This document shows, piece after piece, positions 53,159-61,782 of a stretch of 64,000 nt of DNA. A model generated the notes under the pieces. That model searched no databases and was not told the DNA's origin. It was given only the letters and a program-made list of their open reading frames with translations. Positions within the stretch are counted from its first letter, which is position 1, and the number at the start of each line of letters is the position of its first letter. Both the position numbers and the translations under genes were made by a program. Origin of the DNA: Thauera sp. JM12B12 (GTDB lineage: Bacteria > Pseudomonadota > Gammaproteobacteria > Burkholderiales > Rhodocyclaceae); contig NZ_CP154859.1 of NCBI RefSeq assembly GCF_039614725.1, positions 2,852,001 to 2,916,000 of the forward strand, in the 5' to 3' direction.

Positions 53159-54124
53159 ATGACCGAGGCCAACCCCCGCACCCGCGGCGCCGACCCGCGC
53201 AGCCCCGTTGCACGGCACCCTGGCGCACCTGCATCGCCTGCGCACTGGACGACGCGACAGCGCGCGGTCGCGCTCGTCGGCGCCTGCGCTGCCGCCGCGC
53301 TGCTCGCCCCCGCGCCGGCCGCCGGCGCTGCCGAGGGCAAGGCAAACGGGCGCGACAGCTTGCGCGTCTGCCAGGACCCCAACAACCTGCCCTTCGCCAA
53401 CGACAGGCAGGAGGGCTTCGAGAACCGCATCGCCGAGCTGCTCGGCAAGCACCTCGGCGTGCCGGTCACCTATTTCAACTACCCGCAGCGCTTCGTATTC
53501 ATCCGCAACACCCTGCGCTACAAGCTGCCCGGCGAGGACTACCCCTGCGACGTGATCATCGGCCTGCCGGTCGGCTTCGACCAGGTCGCGATCACCAAGC
53601 CCTACTATCGCTCGACCTACGCCATGGTCTTCCCGCAAGGCAAGGGTCTGGACGGCGTGAACAGCGTCGAGGACTTCCTCGCCCTGGGTCGCGAGCGTCT
53701 GTCCGCACTGAGGATCGGTCTCTACGACAAGTCCCCGGCCTCGAAGTGGATGGACCGCCACGCCCTGGTCGACCAGGGCGTGCCCTACCAGACCATCAAC
53801 GTCGCCATGGACCATTACGTCGGCGACATCATCGACAAGGACCTGGTGGGCGGGAAGATCGACGTCGCCATCGTGTGGGGACCGGTCGCCGGCTACTACG
53901 CGAACAAGGTCGACCCGCCGCTCAAGGTCGTGCCGATGAAGTCCGAGCCCGGCATCCAGTTCGACTTCGCCTTCGGCATGGGCATCCGCCGCGGCGAGCC
54001 GGAATGGAAGGCGCAGCTCGAGGGCTTCCTCGACACCCACCAGGCCGAGATCGCCGAGATACTCGAGCGCTACCACGTACCGCTGATCGACGAACCGCCC
54101 AAGGTCGTCAGCAACGGATCATGA
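53159..54124 (+). CDS. xoxJ: Quinoprotein-associated periplasmic binding protein (XoxJ)
   Basis: 321-residue exported protein of the MxaJ/XoxJ family, similar to type-2 solute-binding proteins: LRVCQDPNNLPFANDRQEGFE, then VTYFNYPQRFVFIRNTLR and CDVIIGLPVGFDQVAITKPYY. XoxJ is thought to assist assembly or activation of XoxF. The ATG at 53159 follows AAGGAG at five bases; a start at 53129 overlapping the xoxG stop is possible. The mature protein starts about residue 50. Confidence 0.93.
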   Translation: MTEANPRTRGADPRSPVARHPGAPASPAHWTTRQRAVALVGACAAAALLAPAPAAGAAEGKANGRDSLRVCQDPNNLPFANDRQEGFENRIAELLGKHLGVPVTYFNYPQRFVFIRNTLRYKLPGEDYPCDVIIGLPVGFDQVAITKPYYRSTYAMVFPQGKGLDGVNSVEDFLALGRERLSALRIGLYDKSPASKWMDRHALVDQGVPYQTINVAMDHYVGDIIDKDLVGGKIDVAIVWGPVAGYYANKVDPPLKVVPMKSEPGIQFDFAFGMGIRRGEPEWKAQLEGFLDTHQAEIAEILERYHVPLIDEPPKVVSNGS

Positions 54125-54179
54125 GCCCGCGGGGTGTCGCGGCCGCGGCCCGCACCCCGCTGCCGCAACCAGGACACGC

Positions 54180-54905
54180 ATGCGCACACATCCGCCCCTC
54201 CGCGCCGGTCTCGGCGTGCTCGCCGCCTGCCTGCTGATGCCGCTCGGCGCCGAGGCGGCCGACGGCCCGGCCAGCCCCCCCCAGGACTACTCCGACGCCG
54301 AACGGATCATCTTCATGACCGAGCACCTCGGCGCCCTGCAGCCGCCGCAGACGCTCGCCTACCGCTTCCGCAAGCACGGCTCGCTGGAGGAGGACTTCGA
54401 GGACCGGGTCACGCTGCGCCTGTCGCCCACGGCGTCCGGCGCCTGCTGCAACGGCGAGGCGGACTTCCTGTCCGATGCGCGCCGGCTCAGGCTGCCCGCG
54501 GTCGAGGATGCGCGCGCGAATCCGGTGATCCTGTACTTCCTCGAGCACGACGTGCGCGACATGAACCGACTCACCAAGGGCCAGCAGAACCACTTTCGCA
54601 AGCGCATCCGCATGGCGATCTATCAGGGCGCGCGCGTCGAGCAGCGCGCACTCGAATACCTCGGCCGTCCGATCAGCGCGCAGCAGGTGGTGATCTCGCC
54701 CTACGAGGATGACCCGAACCGCGGCCGCTTCGAGCAGTACGCCGACAAGCATTACGTGTTCTGGCTGTCGAACGAGGTCCCCGGCGGTGTGTTCGGCGTC
54801 GCCAGCCGCATGAACGCGCGCGATGCCGGCGCCGAGCCGCTGATGGTCGAGGAGATGTACCTCGAAGGCGCCACGCCGCCCGATCTGACGGCGCTCGCGC
54901 GCTGA
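54180..54905 (+). CDS. Uncharacterised exported protein of the xox operon
   Basis: 241-residue protein with a signal peptide (to GAEAA, near residue 27). I recognise no domain. Visible features are an N-terminal YSDAERIIFMTEHL, a vicinal Cys pair in SGACCNGEAD, a segment rich in charged residues (DVRDMNRLTKGQQNHFRKRI) and a C-terminal aromatic strand (KHYVFWLSNEVPGG). It lies 55 bases after xoxJ and 17 bases before the next gene, in the same direction, so it is probably co-transcribed with xoxFGJ. It could be an assembly factor for XoxF. Confidence 0.75.
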   Translation: MRTHPPLRAGLGVLAACLLMPLGAEAADGPASPPQDYSDAERIIFMTEHLGALQPPQTLAYRFRKHGSLEEDFEDRVTLRLSPTASGACCNGEADFLSDARRLRLPAVEDARANPVILYFLEHDVRDMNRLTKGQQNHFRKRIRMAIYQGARVEQRALEYLGRPISAQQVVISPYEDDPNRGRFEQYADKHYVFWLSNEVPGGVFGVASRMNARDAGAEPLMVEEMYLEGATPPDLTALAR

Positions 54906-54922
54906 ACCAGGAGAGCCCCGCC

Positions 54923-55288
54923 ATGAAGAGCCTGATCAAACCCCTCGCCGGCCTGGCACTGGCCGCTGTCGTGAGCCTGCCCGCGATGGCCAACGATTTC
55001 CCGACCACCGAGCGGGTGAGCTTCGTGCTCGAGTGCATGCATGCCCACCCCGGCCCGGAGTTCGAGATGTCCTCCAAGTGCTCGTGCGCACTCGACGCCA
55101 TCGCACGCGAGATCAGCTTCGACGAATACCGCAGCATGCACACGGCAGCGCTCGCCAACGCGATCAGCGGCGAGCGCGGCGGCTACTACCGCGGCAAGCA
55201 CTGGCGCGGCGAGGTGCGCAAGTACGACGAACTGCTCGCCAAGGCCAAGAAGGGCTGCTTCATCGACACCTCGGCGGTACGCCGCTGA
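54923..55288 (+). CDS. Small exported cysteine-containing protein of the xox operon
   Basis: 121-residue protein with a signal peptide (to AMA, near residue 23). The 98-residue mature part has four Cys (ECMH, KCSC, GCF) that could form two disulfides, and helices ERVSFVLECMHAH and CALDAIAREISFDEYRSM. No domain recognised. AGGAG precedes the ATG by nine bases. Placement after the XoxJ and unknown gene suggests a periplasmic accessory role in methanol oxidation. Confidence 0.75.
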   Translation: MKSLIKPLAGLALAAVVSLPAMANDFPTTERVSFVLECMHAHPGPEFEMSSKCSCALDAIAREISFDEYRSMHTAALANAISGERGGYYRGKHWRGEVRKYDELLAKAKKGCFIDTSAVRR

Positions 55289-55384
55289 CCGCGGCGCCGC
55301 GGTGCATCGACTGCCCCATGCCTTGCGCGCAGGCACCCTGAGCGCAGCCCCACCGGGAGCAGCCAGGCGCCACGCCCGACCGAC

Positions 55385-56347
55385 ATGCCCCTCCTCGCCC
55401 GCCCCCTGCGCTGCACGATCGTCGCCTGCCTGCTGGCGTGGGCGAGCGCGGCCACGGCCGCCGCGGACATCGCGCCACTGCCGGTCGCGGAGATCGCGCC
55501 CGGCGTCCATGTCCATGGCGGGCACACCGCCACCTGGCCGGGTACGCGCGCAGACGGGCACGCCAGCGACGTCGCCAACACCGGCTTCATCGTCGGCGCG
55601 CGCTGCGTCGCCGTCATCGACACCGGCGGCAGCCCCGCGCTCGGCGCCCGCCTGCTCGCGGCGCTGCGCCGGGTCACGGCGCTGCCGGTGTGCTACGTCA
55701 TCAACACCCACGTCCACCCCGACCACACGCTCGGCAATGCGGCCTTCGCCGCGCTCGAGCCGCGACCGCGCTTCGTCGGCCACGCCCACCTCGCGGCCTC
55801 GCTCGCCGCACGCGCGCCCTTCTATCGCGAGGCGCTGGCACGCGAGCTCGGCGTGGCGGTCGGCGCGTCCGACATCGTCTTTCCCGATCTCGCCGTCACT
55901 GGTCGCAGCACGCTCGAGCTCGGCGGCCGCCGCCTCGTGCTGCACGCCTGGCCCACCGCGCACACCGACAACGACCTCAGCGTGCTCGACGAGTCCAGCG
56001 CGACCTTGTTCGCCGGCGACCTGCTCTTCATCGGCCACCTGCCGGTGATCGACGGCCGGCTGCTCGGATGGCTCGGGGTGATGGACGGGCTCGCCGCCCT
56101 GCGGCCGACCCGCATCGTGCCCGGCCATGGCGCCCCGACCGCGGACTGGGAAGCGGCGCTGGCGACGCAGCGCGCCTACCTGGAAGGCGTGCGCGACGGC
56201 ATCCGCGCCGCCATTGCCGACGGCCGCACGATTGCGACCGCGGTCGAGGGCCTGGCCGACACCGGCACCGATGGCTGGCTTCTGGTCGAGGACTACCACC
56301 GCCGCAACCTTACCGCCGCCTACGCCGAGCTGGAGTGGGAGGACTAG
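55385..56347 (+). CDS. Quinoprotein relay system zinc metallohydrolase 2 (MBL fold)
   Basis: 320-residue exported metallo-beta-lactamase-fold protein with a signal peptide (to about residue 27). Zinc ligands look complete: INTHVHPDHTLGN, AWPTAHTDND and the C-terminal VPGHGAP. It belongs to the second family of relay metallohydrolases, paired with SoxYZ-like carriers. It is followed by the SoxYZ-like gene 26 bases on. The Shine-Dalgarno is weak, and other starts cannot be excluded. Confidence 0.9.
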   Translation: MPLLARPLRCTIVACLLAWASAATAAADIAPLPVAEIAPGVHVHGGHTATWPGTRADGHASDVANTGFIVGARCVAVIDTGGSPALGARLLAALRRVTALPVCYVINTHVHPDHTLGNAAFAALEPRPRFVGHAHLAASLAARAPFYREALARELGVAVGASDIVFPDLAVTGRSTLELGGRRLVLHAWPTAHTDNDLSVLDESSATLFAGDLLFIGHLPVIDGRLLGWLGVMDGLAALRPTRIVPGHGAPTADWEAALATQRAYLEGVRDGIRAAIADGRTIATAVEGLADTGTDGWLLVEDYHRRNLTAAYAELEWED

Positions 56348-56373
56348 GGCCCGACCGGGCCCGTGGAGGACGC

Positions 56374-57204
56374 ATGAACACGCTCACATCCCTGCTGCTC
56401 GCCGCCATGCTCGCCGCAAGTCTCGCCGGCCCGGCCGGGGCGCAGCAGAAATCCGACCCGGACAATCCGGAGGCCAACGCCACCTGGCAGCAGGTGCGTG
56501 CGGCGATGTTCAAGGACCGGGAGATCACCACGCCGGCAGAAGCCGTGCTCAGCCTCGACGCACCGGAGCGTGCGCAGGACGCCGCGATCGTCCCGATCTC
56601 GATCCGCACCCACGTCGAGCAGCGCCCCGAGCGCTACATCGAGCGCGTCTACCTCATGATCGACAACAACCCTTCGCCAGTCGGCGCGGTGTTCCACTTC
56701 ACCCCGGCAAGCGGACGTGCCGACATCGAGACGCGGGTGCGCGTGGACGCCTACACCCATGTGCGCGCGATCGCCGAGATGAACACCGGCGAGCTGTTCA
56801 TGGCCACCCGCTTCGTCAAGGCCTCGGGTGGCTGCTCCGCGCCTCCGGGCAAGGACATGCAGTCCGCGATGGCCAACCTCGGCAAGATGCGTTTTCGCGT
56901 CGAGGGCGAGCTCGAGCCCGGCAAGCCGGCGCAGGCGCAGCTCATGATCAGCCATCCGAACAACTCCGGCCTGGTCATGGACCAGCTCACCCGCATGTAC
57001 ACCCCGGCCTACTTCGTGCGCCGCATCCAGGTGAGCTATGCCGGCCAGCCGGTACTGAGCGCCGACGTGGATTTCTCGATCAGCGAGAACCCGAACTTCC
57101 GCTTCTACTTCGTCCCCAGCGGCGAAGGCGAGCTGAAGGCCGAGGTCATCGACACCAACGACCTGCGCTTCGAGACCGTGGTGAAGGTGGATGCCGGGGG
57201 CTGA
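56374..57204 (+). CDS. Quinoprotein dehydrogenase-associated SoxYZ-like carrier
   Basis: 276-residue exported fusion. A SoxY-like half (IPISIRTHVEQRPERYIERV; FVKASGGCSAPPG with the swinging-arm-like Cys) precedes a SoxZ-like half (AQLMISHPNNSGLVMDQ, FVRRIQVSYAGQPV, NPNFRFYFVPSGEGEL). In sulfur oxidation SoxYZ carries substrates on a Cys; here it is thought to act as a carrier in the quinoprotein relay, substrate unknown. GGAGG lies six bases before the ATG. Confidence 0.92.
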   Translation: MNTLTSLLLAAMLAASLAGPAGAQQKSDPDNPEANATWQQVRAAMFKDREITTPAEAVLSLDAPERAQDAAIVPISIRTHVEQRPERYIERVYLMIDNNPSPVGAVFHFTPASGRADIETRVRVDAYTHVRAIAEMNTGELFMATRFVKASGGCSAPPGKDMQSAMANLGKMRFRVEGELEPGKPAQAQLMISHPNNSGLVMDQLTRMYTPAYFVRRIQVSYAGQPVLSADVDFSISENPNFRFYFVPSGEGELKAEVIDTNDLRFETVVKVDAGG

Positions 57205-57287
57205 ACTGCGCGCTCGCCGACGGCACGATGGGCGGCTCCGCGCGAACATGCCCGGGCAGGGAGCCCTGGCCCGCGCGGGCCCGGTGC

Positions 57288-57860
57288 TCACAGCCCATAG
57301 CGCGGGTTCGCCTGGCGTTTCTCGTCCATGTCACGCACCAGGAAGCGGACGGCGCGCAGCCAGCTCTCGTCATTGTTGCCGCGCATGTCCACCGACTTCA
57401 CCAGCGCCACACGCTGGGTTGCGACCTCGCGAATCTCGATGTTGACGTTGAGGATGAGATTGCTGACCTTCTGCACCCAGCCCGCGGCAACGTAGCGGGT
57501 GCCGACGGCGGCGCCGATCTCGGCGAGGCAGTGCGGGCAGCGGTAGACGAACTCGACACCGCTGCCCACGCGGTCGATCACTGCCTGGTGGGGCGCGTTG
57601 TCGATCAGGCTGTAGAGGCCGCGCTGGGCGATCTGGGCGCGAAACTCGGCGTCGATCATCTTCAGCCGCGCCTGCTGGGCGTCGTGGCGGGTGGGGTCGG
57701 GGTGGTCCTCGAGCAGCTCGAAGCCGATCATGGCGAGCGTGGGCGGGGCCGCATCCGCCGCGCGGGCCCTGCCGCTGACGACGGCGAGGATCAGCGACAG
57801 AAGCAGGAAAAGGACCAGACGGCGGCCGCCGGATGGAATGCGAAGGGTGCGGGCGATCAT
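57288..57860 (-). CDS. DUF3280-type exported protein
   Basis: 190-residue protein with an N-terminal export signal (RRLVLFLLLSLILAVVSG). The core resembles DUF3280/DUF2380: PTLAMIGFELLEDHP, RCPHCLAEIGAAVGTRYV and NVNIEIREVATQRVAL. A CPHC motif may bind metal or form a disulfide. These proteins co-occur with PQQ dehydrogenases. It is divergent from the degenerate metallohydrolase gene, with 35 bases between the starts. Confidence 0.78.
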   Translation of the reverse strand: MIARTLRIPSGGRRLVLFLLLSLILAVVSGRARAADAAPPTLAMIGFELLEDHPDPTRHDAQQARLKMIDAEFRAQIAQRGLYSLIDNAPHQAVIDRVGSGVEFVYRCPHCLAEIGAAVGTRYVAAGWVQKVSNLILNVNIEIREVATQRVALVKSVDMRGNNDESWLRAVRFLVRDMDEKRQANPRYGL

Positions 57861-57895
57861 GGAAGCTCTCCTCGGAATGGCGACGGGACAGGCGC

Positions 57896-58945
57896 ATGAA
57901 ACGGACTAGCGGCGCGTGCTGCGCGCGGGGTGGTCGCGGAATCGACGCGCGCGCGGCCGGCGCGGCCGGGCGGCCGGGGCGATGGATGGCGTCGCTGGCC
58001 GTCCTGCTCGTGCTCCTGGCCGTCACGTTCGGCGCGCGGGCGCAGGAGGCGCTGACGCTGGCCGAGGGCGTGCATGTCTTCGTCGGCGACACCGGCGAGC
58101 CTTCGCCGGCCAACCGCGGCCGCATCGGCAACGTCGGCTTCGTGGTCGGCGACAGCGGCACGGTGGTGATCAATGCCGGCGCCTCCTACCGTCACGGCCG
58201 CGCCCTGCTCGCCGCGGCCGAGCGCATCGGGGGCAAGCCGGTGGTGCTGGTGGTGATCACCCAGCCGGTGCAGGAATTCGTCATGGGCGCGGCGGCCTTC
58301 GCCGACCAGGGCATCCCGGTGCTGGCGCACCGCGCCAGCGCGGCGCTGATCGCCAGCCGCTGCGAGGACTGCCTGCACAGGCTGCGCCAGGTGCTGGGCG
58401 AGGACGAGATGGCGGGCAGCCGCGTCCACCGGCCCGAGCGCCAGATCGAGGCCAGCACGACCCTGGAGGCCGGCGGACGCCGCCTGGCGCTGATCCACCC
58501 CGGCTGGGGCAGTTCGCCCGGCGACCTGATGGTGCGCGATGTGCGCAGCGGCGTGGTGTTCGCCGGTGCGCTGGTCAGCGTCGACCGCGTGCCCGAGCTG
58601 CGCGACAGCGACCCCCGGGGCTGGCTGGCGGCGCTCGACGCCCTGCAGGCGCTGACACGCGGCGAGGCGGGGCACGCAAACGCCGTCGACATGCCGGCGG
58701 GCGCGCGCATCGTGCCCGGCTACGGCCCGCCGGTATCCGCCGCTGCGCTCGACGCGGTGCGCGACTACATCGTCGACACCGAAGCCCGGGTGCACAGCCT
58801 GTTCGATGCCGGGACGCCGCTGTCGGCGCTGGTGCAGGCGGCGCAGCTGCCGCGCTACGCGGGCTGGGCGCTGTACCAGCCCGTGCATGGCCGCAACGTC
58901 CAGCAGCGCTACCTCGCCCTCGAGCGCGCCACCCTCGTCGAGTGA
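57896..58945 (+). CDS. MBL-fold paralogue with lost zinc site (quinoprotein relay-like)
   Basis: 349-residue exported protein (signal helix WMASLAVLLVLLAVTFGARA at residues about 30-50). The fold and end of the relay metallohydrolase family are kept (VGFVVGDSGTVVINAGA, GWLAALDALQALTRGE, RYLALERATL), but the zinc motif THxHPDH is ITQPVQEF here. The second His site is replaced (HPGWGSSPGD), and PGHG is PGYG. All metal ligands appear lost, so it is probably not a hydrolase. A scaffold or regulatory role is possible. The frame is intact, arguing against a pseudogene. Confidence 0.82.
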   Translation: MKRTSGACCARGGRGIDARAAGAAGRPGRWMASLAVLLVLLAVTFGARAQEALTLAEGVHVFVGDTGEPSPANRGRIGNVGFVVGDSGTVVINAGASYRHGRALLAAAERIGGKPVVLVVITQPVQEFVMGAAAFADQGIPVLAHRASAALIASRCEDCLHRLRQVLGEDEMAGSRVHRPERQIEASTTLEAGGRRLALIHPGWGSSPGDLMVRDVRSGVVFAGALVSVDRVPELRDSDPRGWLAALDALQALTRGEAGHANAVDMPAGARIVPGYGPPVSAAALDAVRDYIVDTEARVHSLFDAGTPLSALVQAAQLPRYAGWALYQPVHGRNVQQRYLALERATLVE

Positions 58946-58960
58946 GGCCCGTCGGGCCTC
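58944..58960. terminator. Short GC hairpin at end of MBL-like gene
   Basis: GAGGCCC and GGGCCTC form a 7-bp stem with a three-base loop, starting within the stop codon. No U-run. It lies between convergent genes and may terminate weakly. Confidence 0.35.
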
Positions 58961-59026
58961 GCCGCGCCGCCCGGACCGTTCTCGGGCCTCGATCGCCATC
59001 CCGAACCCGCCCGCCTCAGGTTTCCG

Positions 59027-59566
59027 TCACTTTTCCATCTCCGCCTTGAGCGCGTCGAGCCCGCCCTTGTACACCCCGGTGACCGCGGTGACCGCGGCCT
59101 GGTCGTTCAACTCCGGCGGCGGGTCGTTGTTCGGGAAGCCGCGGTAGAAGGCGCCGCGCCACTGCACCTTCGACTTGCCCTCGCCGTCCGCTGTGACAGT
59201 GAGGTGCGAGACGTAGTTGGTGACCGGCAACACCTTCACGTCGACCTGGGTGATCTTGTACGAGTAGCTCATGCCCTCGGCGCTGTAGCGGGTGAGCTGC
59301 TCGGCGATCGTCGGGTCGCCCTCGCCCTTGAGGGTCAGCACGCGGCTGGCGCCCACCTCGTTGCCGCCCTGGCCTTCGGTGCGCGCCACCGCCGGGTGCC
59401 AGGACATGTCGTGGAAGCTCGCCACCCGCGCCCACACCTTGTCGGCCGGCGCGGCGATGTCCACCGTCAGCTCGACCTTCTGCCGGCTCGGCCCGTGCGC
59501 CCAGGCGCCGCCGGCGACGACCGCCGCCATGGCCACCACCAGTACGTCTCTGCGAGTCACTTTCAT
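59027..59566 (-). CDS. SRPBCC-family (START-like) exported protein
   Basis: 179-residue protein with an export signal (RRDVLVVAMAAVVAGGAWA). The mature part is a helix-grip lipid/ligand-binding fold: VELTVDIAAPADKVWARVA, ASRVLTLKG and the C-terminal helix AAVTAVTGVYKGGLDALKA. Such proteins occur in XoxF and lanthanide-uptake gene sets. It is the last gene of the minus-strand ABC operon (76 bases after the permease). Confidence 0.82.
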   Translation of the reverse strand: MKVTRRDVLVVAMAAVVAGGAWAHGPSRQKVELTVDIAAPADKVWARVASFHDMSWHPAVARTEGQGGNEVGASRVLTLKGEGDPTIAEQLTRYSAEGMSYSYKITQVDVKVLPVTNYVSHLTVTADGEGKSKVQWRGAFYRGFPNNDPPPELNDQAAVTAVTGVYKGGLDALKAEMEK

Positions 59567-59642
59567 GTCGTCTCCACTGTCGTTGCTGTCATGAAGGGCG
59601 GGAAGACCGGCGGCACCCACGCGGAGCGTCGCCGGCCGGGGT

Positions 59643-60452
59643 TCAGCCGGGCTTCCCGGTGCGCTTGAGCATGCCGCGCTGCGGGTCGTAGCCCCAGGCG
59701 GCAAGCAGGAAGAAGGCCGCCAGGCAGCCGGCGACGATCGCCAGCGACTGCACCGCCACCTGGCCGTGCAAGGCGAAGCGCGTCGCCTCCACTGCGTGGG
59801 TGAAGGGGTTCCAGGTGGCGAGGAAGTGGATCACGCGCGCACCGGACTCCTCCAGCTTCCACAGCGGATAGAGCGCGGGCGAGATGAAGAACATCGGGAA
59901 GATGACGAAATTCATCGTGCCGGCGAAGTTCTCGAGCTGGCGGATGTTGACCGACAGCAGCAGCCCGAGCGCGCCCAGCATCATCCCCGACAGCACCAGC
60001 ACCGGCAGCGCGTACAGCCAGCCGATGAGCGGCACCTCGACCTCGAACAGCGCGGCGATGATCAGGAACACATAGGCCTGCAGCACCGACAGCAGGGTGC
60101 CGGCGAGCAGCTTGCAGAACAGCAGATACCAGCGCGGCAGCGGCGCGGTGAGCAGCAGCCGCATCACGCCCATCTCGCGGTCGTACACCATGGCGAGCGA
60201 GGACTGCATGCCGTTGAAGAGCAGCACCATGCCCAGCAGCCCGGGCACGATGTAGGTCTGGTACGGGATGTAGGTGTCGTAGGGCGGGATGATCGACACC
60301 CCGAACACGTTCTGGAAGCCGGCGGCGAACACCACCAGCCACAGCAGCGGACGCACCAGCGCCGAGGCCAGCCGCCCGCCCTGACGGACGAACTTGGCGA
60401 CCTCGCGGCTGGTGACGGCCTGCAGCGCAAGCCAGGCGTGGGCGGGCCTCAT
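59643..60452 (-). CDS. ABC-2-type permease, PQQ-dehydrogenase-associated (Lut/Ped-like)
   Basis: 269-residue membrane protein with about six hydrophobic segments, including the start RLASALVRPLLWLVVFAAGF and the MSGMMLGALGLLLSVNI stretch, typical of ABC-2 permeases. The conserved EMGVMRLLLTAPLPR segment is the ATPase coupling region. With the ATPase at 62891 it would form an ABC transporter; homologues (LutF/PedC type) are required for lanthanide uptake in other alcohol oxidisers. The stop of the binding-protein gene is seven bases upstream. Confidence 0.88.
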   Translation of the reverse strand: MRPAHAWLALQAVTSREVAKFVRQGGRLASALVRPLLWLVVFAAGFQNVFGVSIIPPYDTYIPYQTYIVPGLLGMVLLFNGMQSSLAMVYDREMGVMRLLLTAPLPRWYLLFCKLLAGTLLSVLQAYVFLIIAALFEVEVPLIGWLYALPVLVLSGMMLGALGLLLSVNIRQLENFAGTMNFVIFPMFFISPALYPLWKLEESGARVIHFLATWNPFTHAVEATRFALHGQVAVQSLAIVAGCLAAFFLLAAWGYDPQRGMLKRTGKPG

Positions 60453-60459
60453 CGCGTCC

Positions 60460-61641
60460 TCACGGCTTGCACTGGCTGTCGCGCCGGTCGAAGCCGAGCG
60501 TGTCCATGTTGTTGGTCTGGTGCAGGAAACCCGCGATCGGCGCGCGCTCGATCACCGCGTTGTGGGTGGCGATCAGGATCGGCTGGCGCAGCTGGCGGTC
60601 CCAGTCGCGGAAGTACAGGCGGTTGCCCTTGAAGCCGTCGATGGTGATCTCCTCGCTGCCGAGGTAGGCGACCAGCTTGTCGAAGGGCGCGTTCCCGGTG
60701 CGCACCACCGCCTCCACCACCGCCTTCACCGCGATCCACGCCGCCCAGTCGGCGCTGCCCATGTGGCGCTTGGCCTGCTTCTCGAAGCGGCTGGTGAGCT
60801 GCGGCGCGCCGTGGCGCGGCCACGCCCAGTGCCAGGCCTCGGCGACCAGGCCCTCGGCACCCACCACCGGGCGCGGGCGCACGGTGTCGTAGGGCACGCT
60901 GCGCGCGAACTCGCCGTCGCTGTCGGCGACGAACACCACGTCGTAGTCGGCGCCCGCGGTCAGCAGGCCGACGTTGCCGAGCTCGCGCTGGCGCGGATCG
61001 TTGCTGAGCAGGAAGTCCTTCTTGGCGACGATCTTCAGGCCCAGGCGGCGCGCGGAGTTCTCGAAGGCGGCGGCGATCAGCTTGTCGTCATCCAGCGGGC
61101 CCTGCAGCAGCAGCACGTTGCGCCACTTCTTCGCCACCAGGAACTGGGCGAGCGCGTCGGTCTGCATGCCGTGGTTGGGCAGGGTGTGATAGAGGTGGGC
61201 CTGGCACTGCGCCTGGCGCAGCGCGTCGTCCGCCGCCGAGACGTTGAACAGCAACAGCTCGCGCCCGCGGGTGGCGGCGGCGACCTCGGCCACCACCTTG
61301 CCCGGGGCGTCGATCAGGAAGTAGCGCACGCCCTGGGCGTGCAGCTTGTCGAGCTCGGCCACCAGCGCCGCAGCGTCGGCGCCGCGCGCGCGCACGAGTT
61401 CGAAGCTCACCCCCAGCGCCTGGCCGACGAAACGCGCCTCGCGCAGCGCCACCTCGGCACCCGCGAAGGGCGGGCCGAAGGGCCGCGACAGGGTGCGGTA
61501 GAAGGTCTTCCTCTCGTCGTAGCGCGCATCCTTGTTCAGCTCGAGGTAGCCGAAGCGGATCACTTCGGCCGCCCCGGCCGCCAGCGCGAGCAGCAGCAGG
61601 GATGTCGCCAGGGCGAAGTGCATCAGCGCACGCAAGCTCAT
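60460..61641 (-). CDS. ABC substrate-binding protein, PQQ alcohol dehydrogenase system
   Basis: 393-residue exported protein with a signal peptide (to AAGAAE). It resembles type-I periplasmic binding proteins (GYLELNKDARYDERK, YFLIDAPGKVVAEVAA, YHTLPNHGMQTDALAQFLV). The C-terminus (LHQTNNMDTLGFDRRDSQC) is specific to the quinoprotein-linked family. In related loci (LutA/PedA1 type) it takes part in metal or cofactor handling. A REP pair lies between its start and the beta-propeller gene. Confidence 0.88.
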   Translation of the reverse strand: MSLRALMHFALATSLLLLALAAGAAEVIRFGYLELNKDARYDERKTFYRTLSRPFGPPFAGAEVALREARFVGQALGVSFELVRARGADAAALVAELDKLHAQGVRYFLIDAPGKVVAEVAAATRGRELLLFNVSAADDALRQAQCQAHLYHTLPNHGMQTDALAQFLVAKKWRNVLLLQGPLDDDKLIAAAFENSARRLGLKIVAKKDFLLSNDPRQRELGNVGLLTAGADYDVVFVADSDGEFARSVPYDTVRPRPVVGAEGLVAEAWHWAWPRHGAPQLTSRFEKQAKRHMGSADWAAWIAVKAVVEAVVRTGNAPFDKLVAYLGSEEITIDGFKGNRLYFRDWDRQLRQPILIATHNAVIERAPIAGFLHQTNNMDTLGFDRRDSQCKP

Positions 61642-61702
61642 GTAGATGTCTCCAGGGAGCGTTCCAGAACGCGATCAGCAGATTCGGTGGGAGCAACTGC
61701 CT

Positions 61703-61770
61703 GTGGGAGCGGGCTCGCCCGCGAATCCTACGTTCTGATCCGCTGCTTTCGCGGGCAAGCCCGCTCCCAC
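61703..61770. repeat. REP-like inverted pair between two operon genes
   Basis: GTGGGAGCGGGCTCGCCCGC begins a 23-base arm at 61703-61725; the inverted partner at 61748-61770 completes it. The preceding GTGGGAGCAACTGCCT also precedes the element at 39069, so both belong to one repeat family. It lies in the 141-base gap between the beta-propeller and binding-protein genes, where it may affect mRNA stability. Confidence 0.85.
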
Positions 61771-61782
61771 GGCGACGCCGCC

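Noticed and set aside
57896..58945. Treating the zinc-less MBL gene as a pseudogene
   Set aside because: The frame is full length, has a signal helix and no stops or frameshifts; only the active-site residues are changed.
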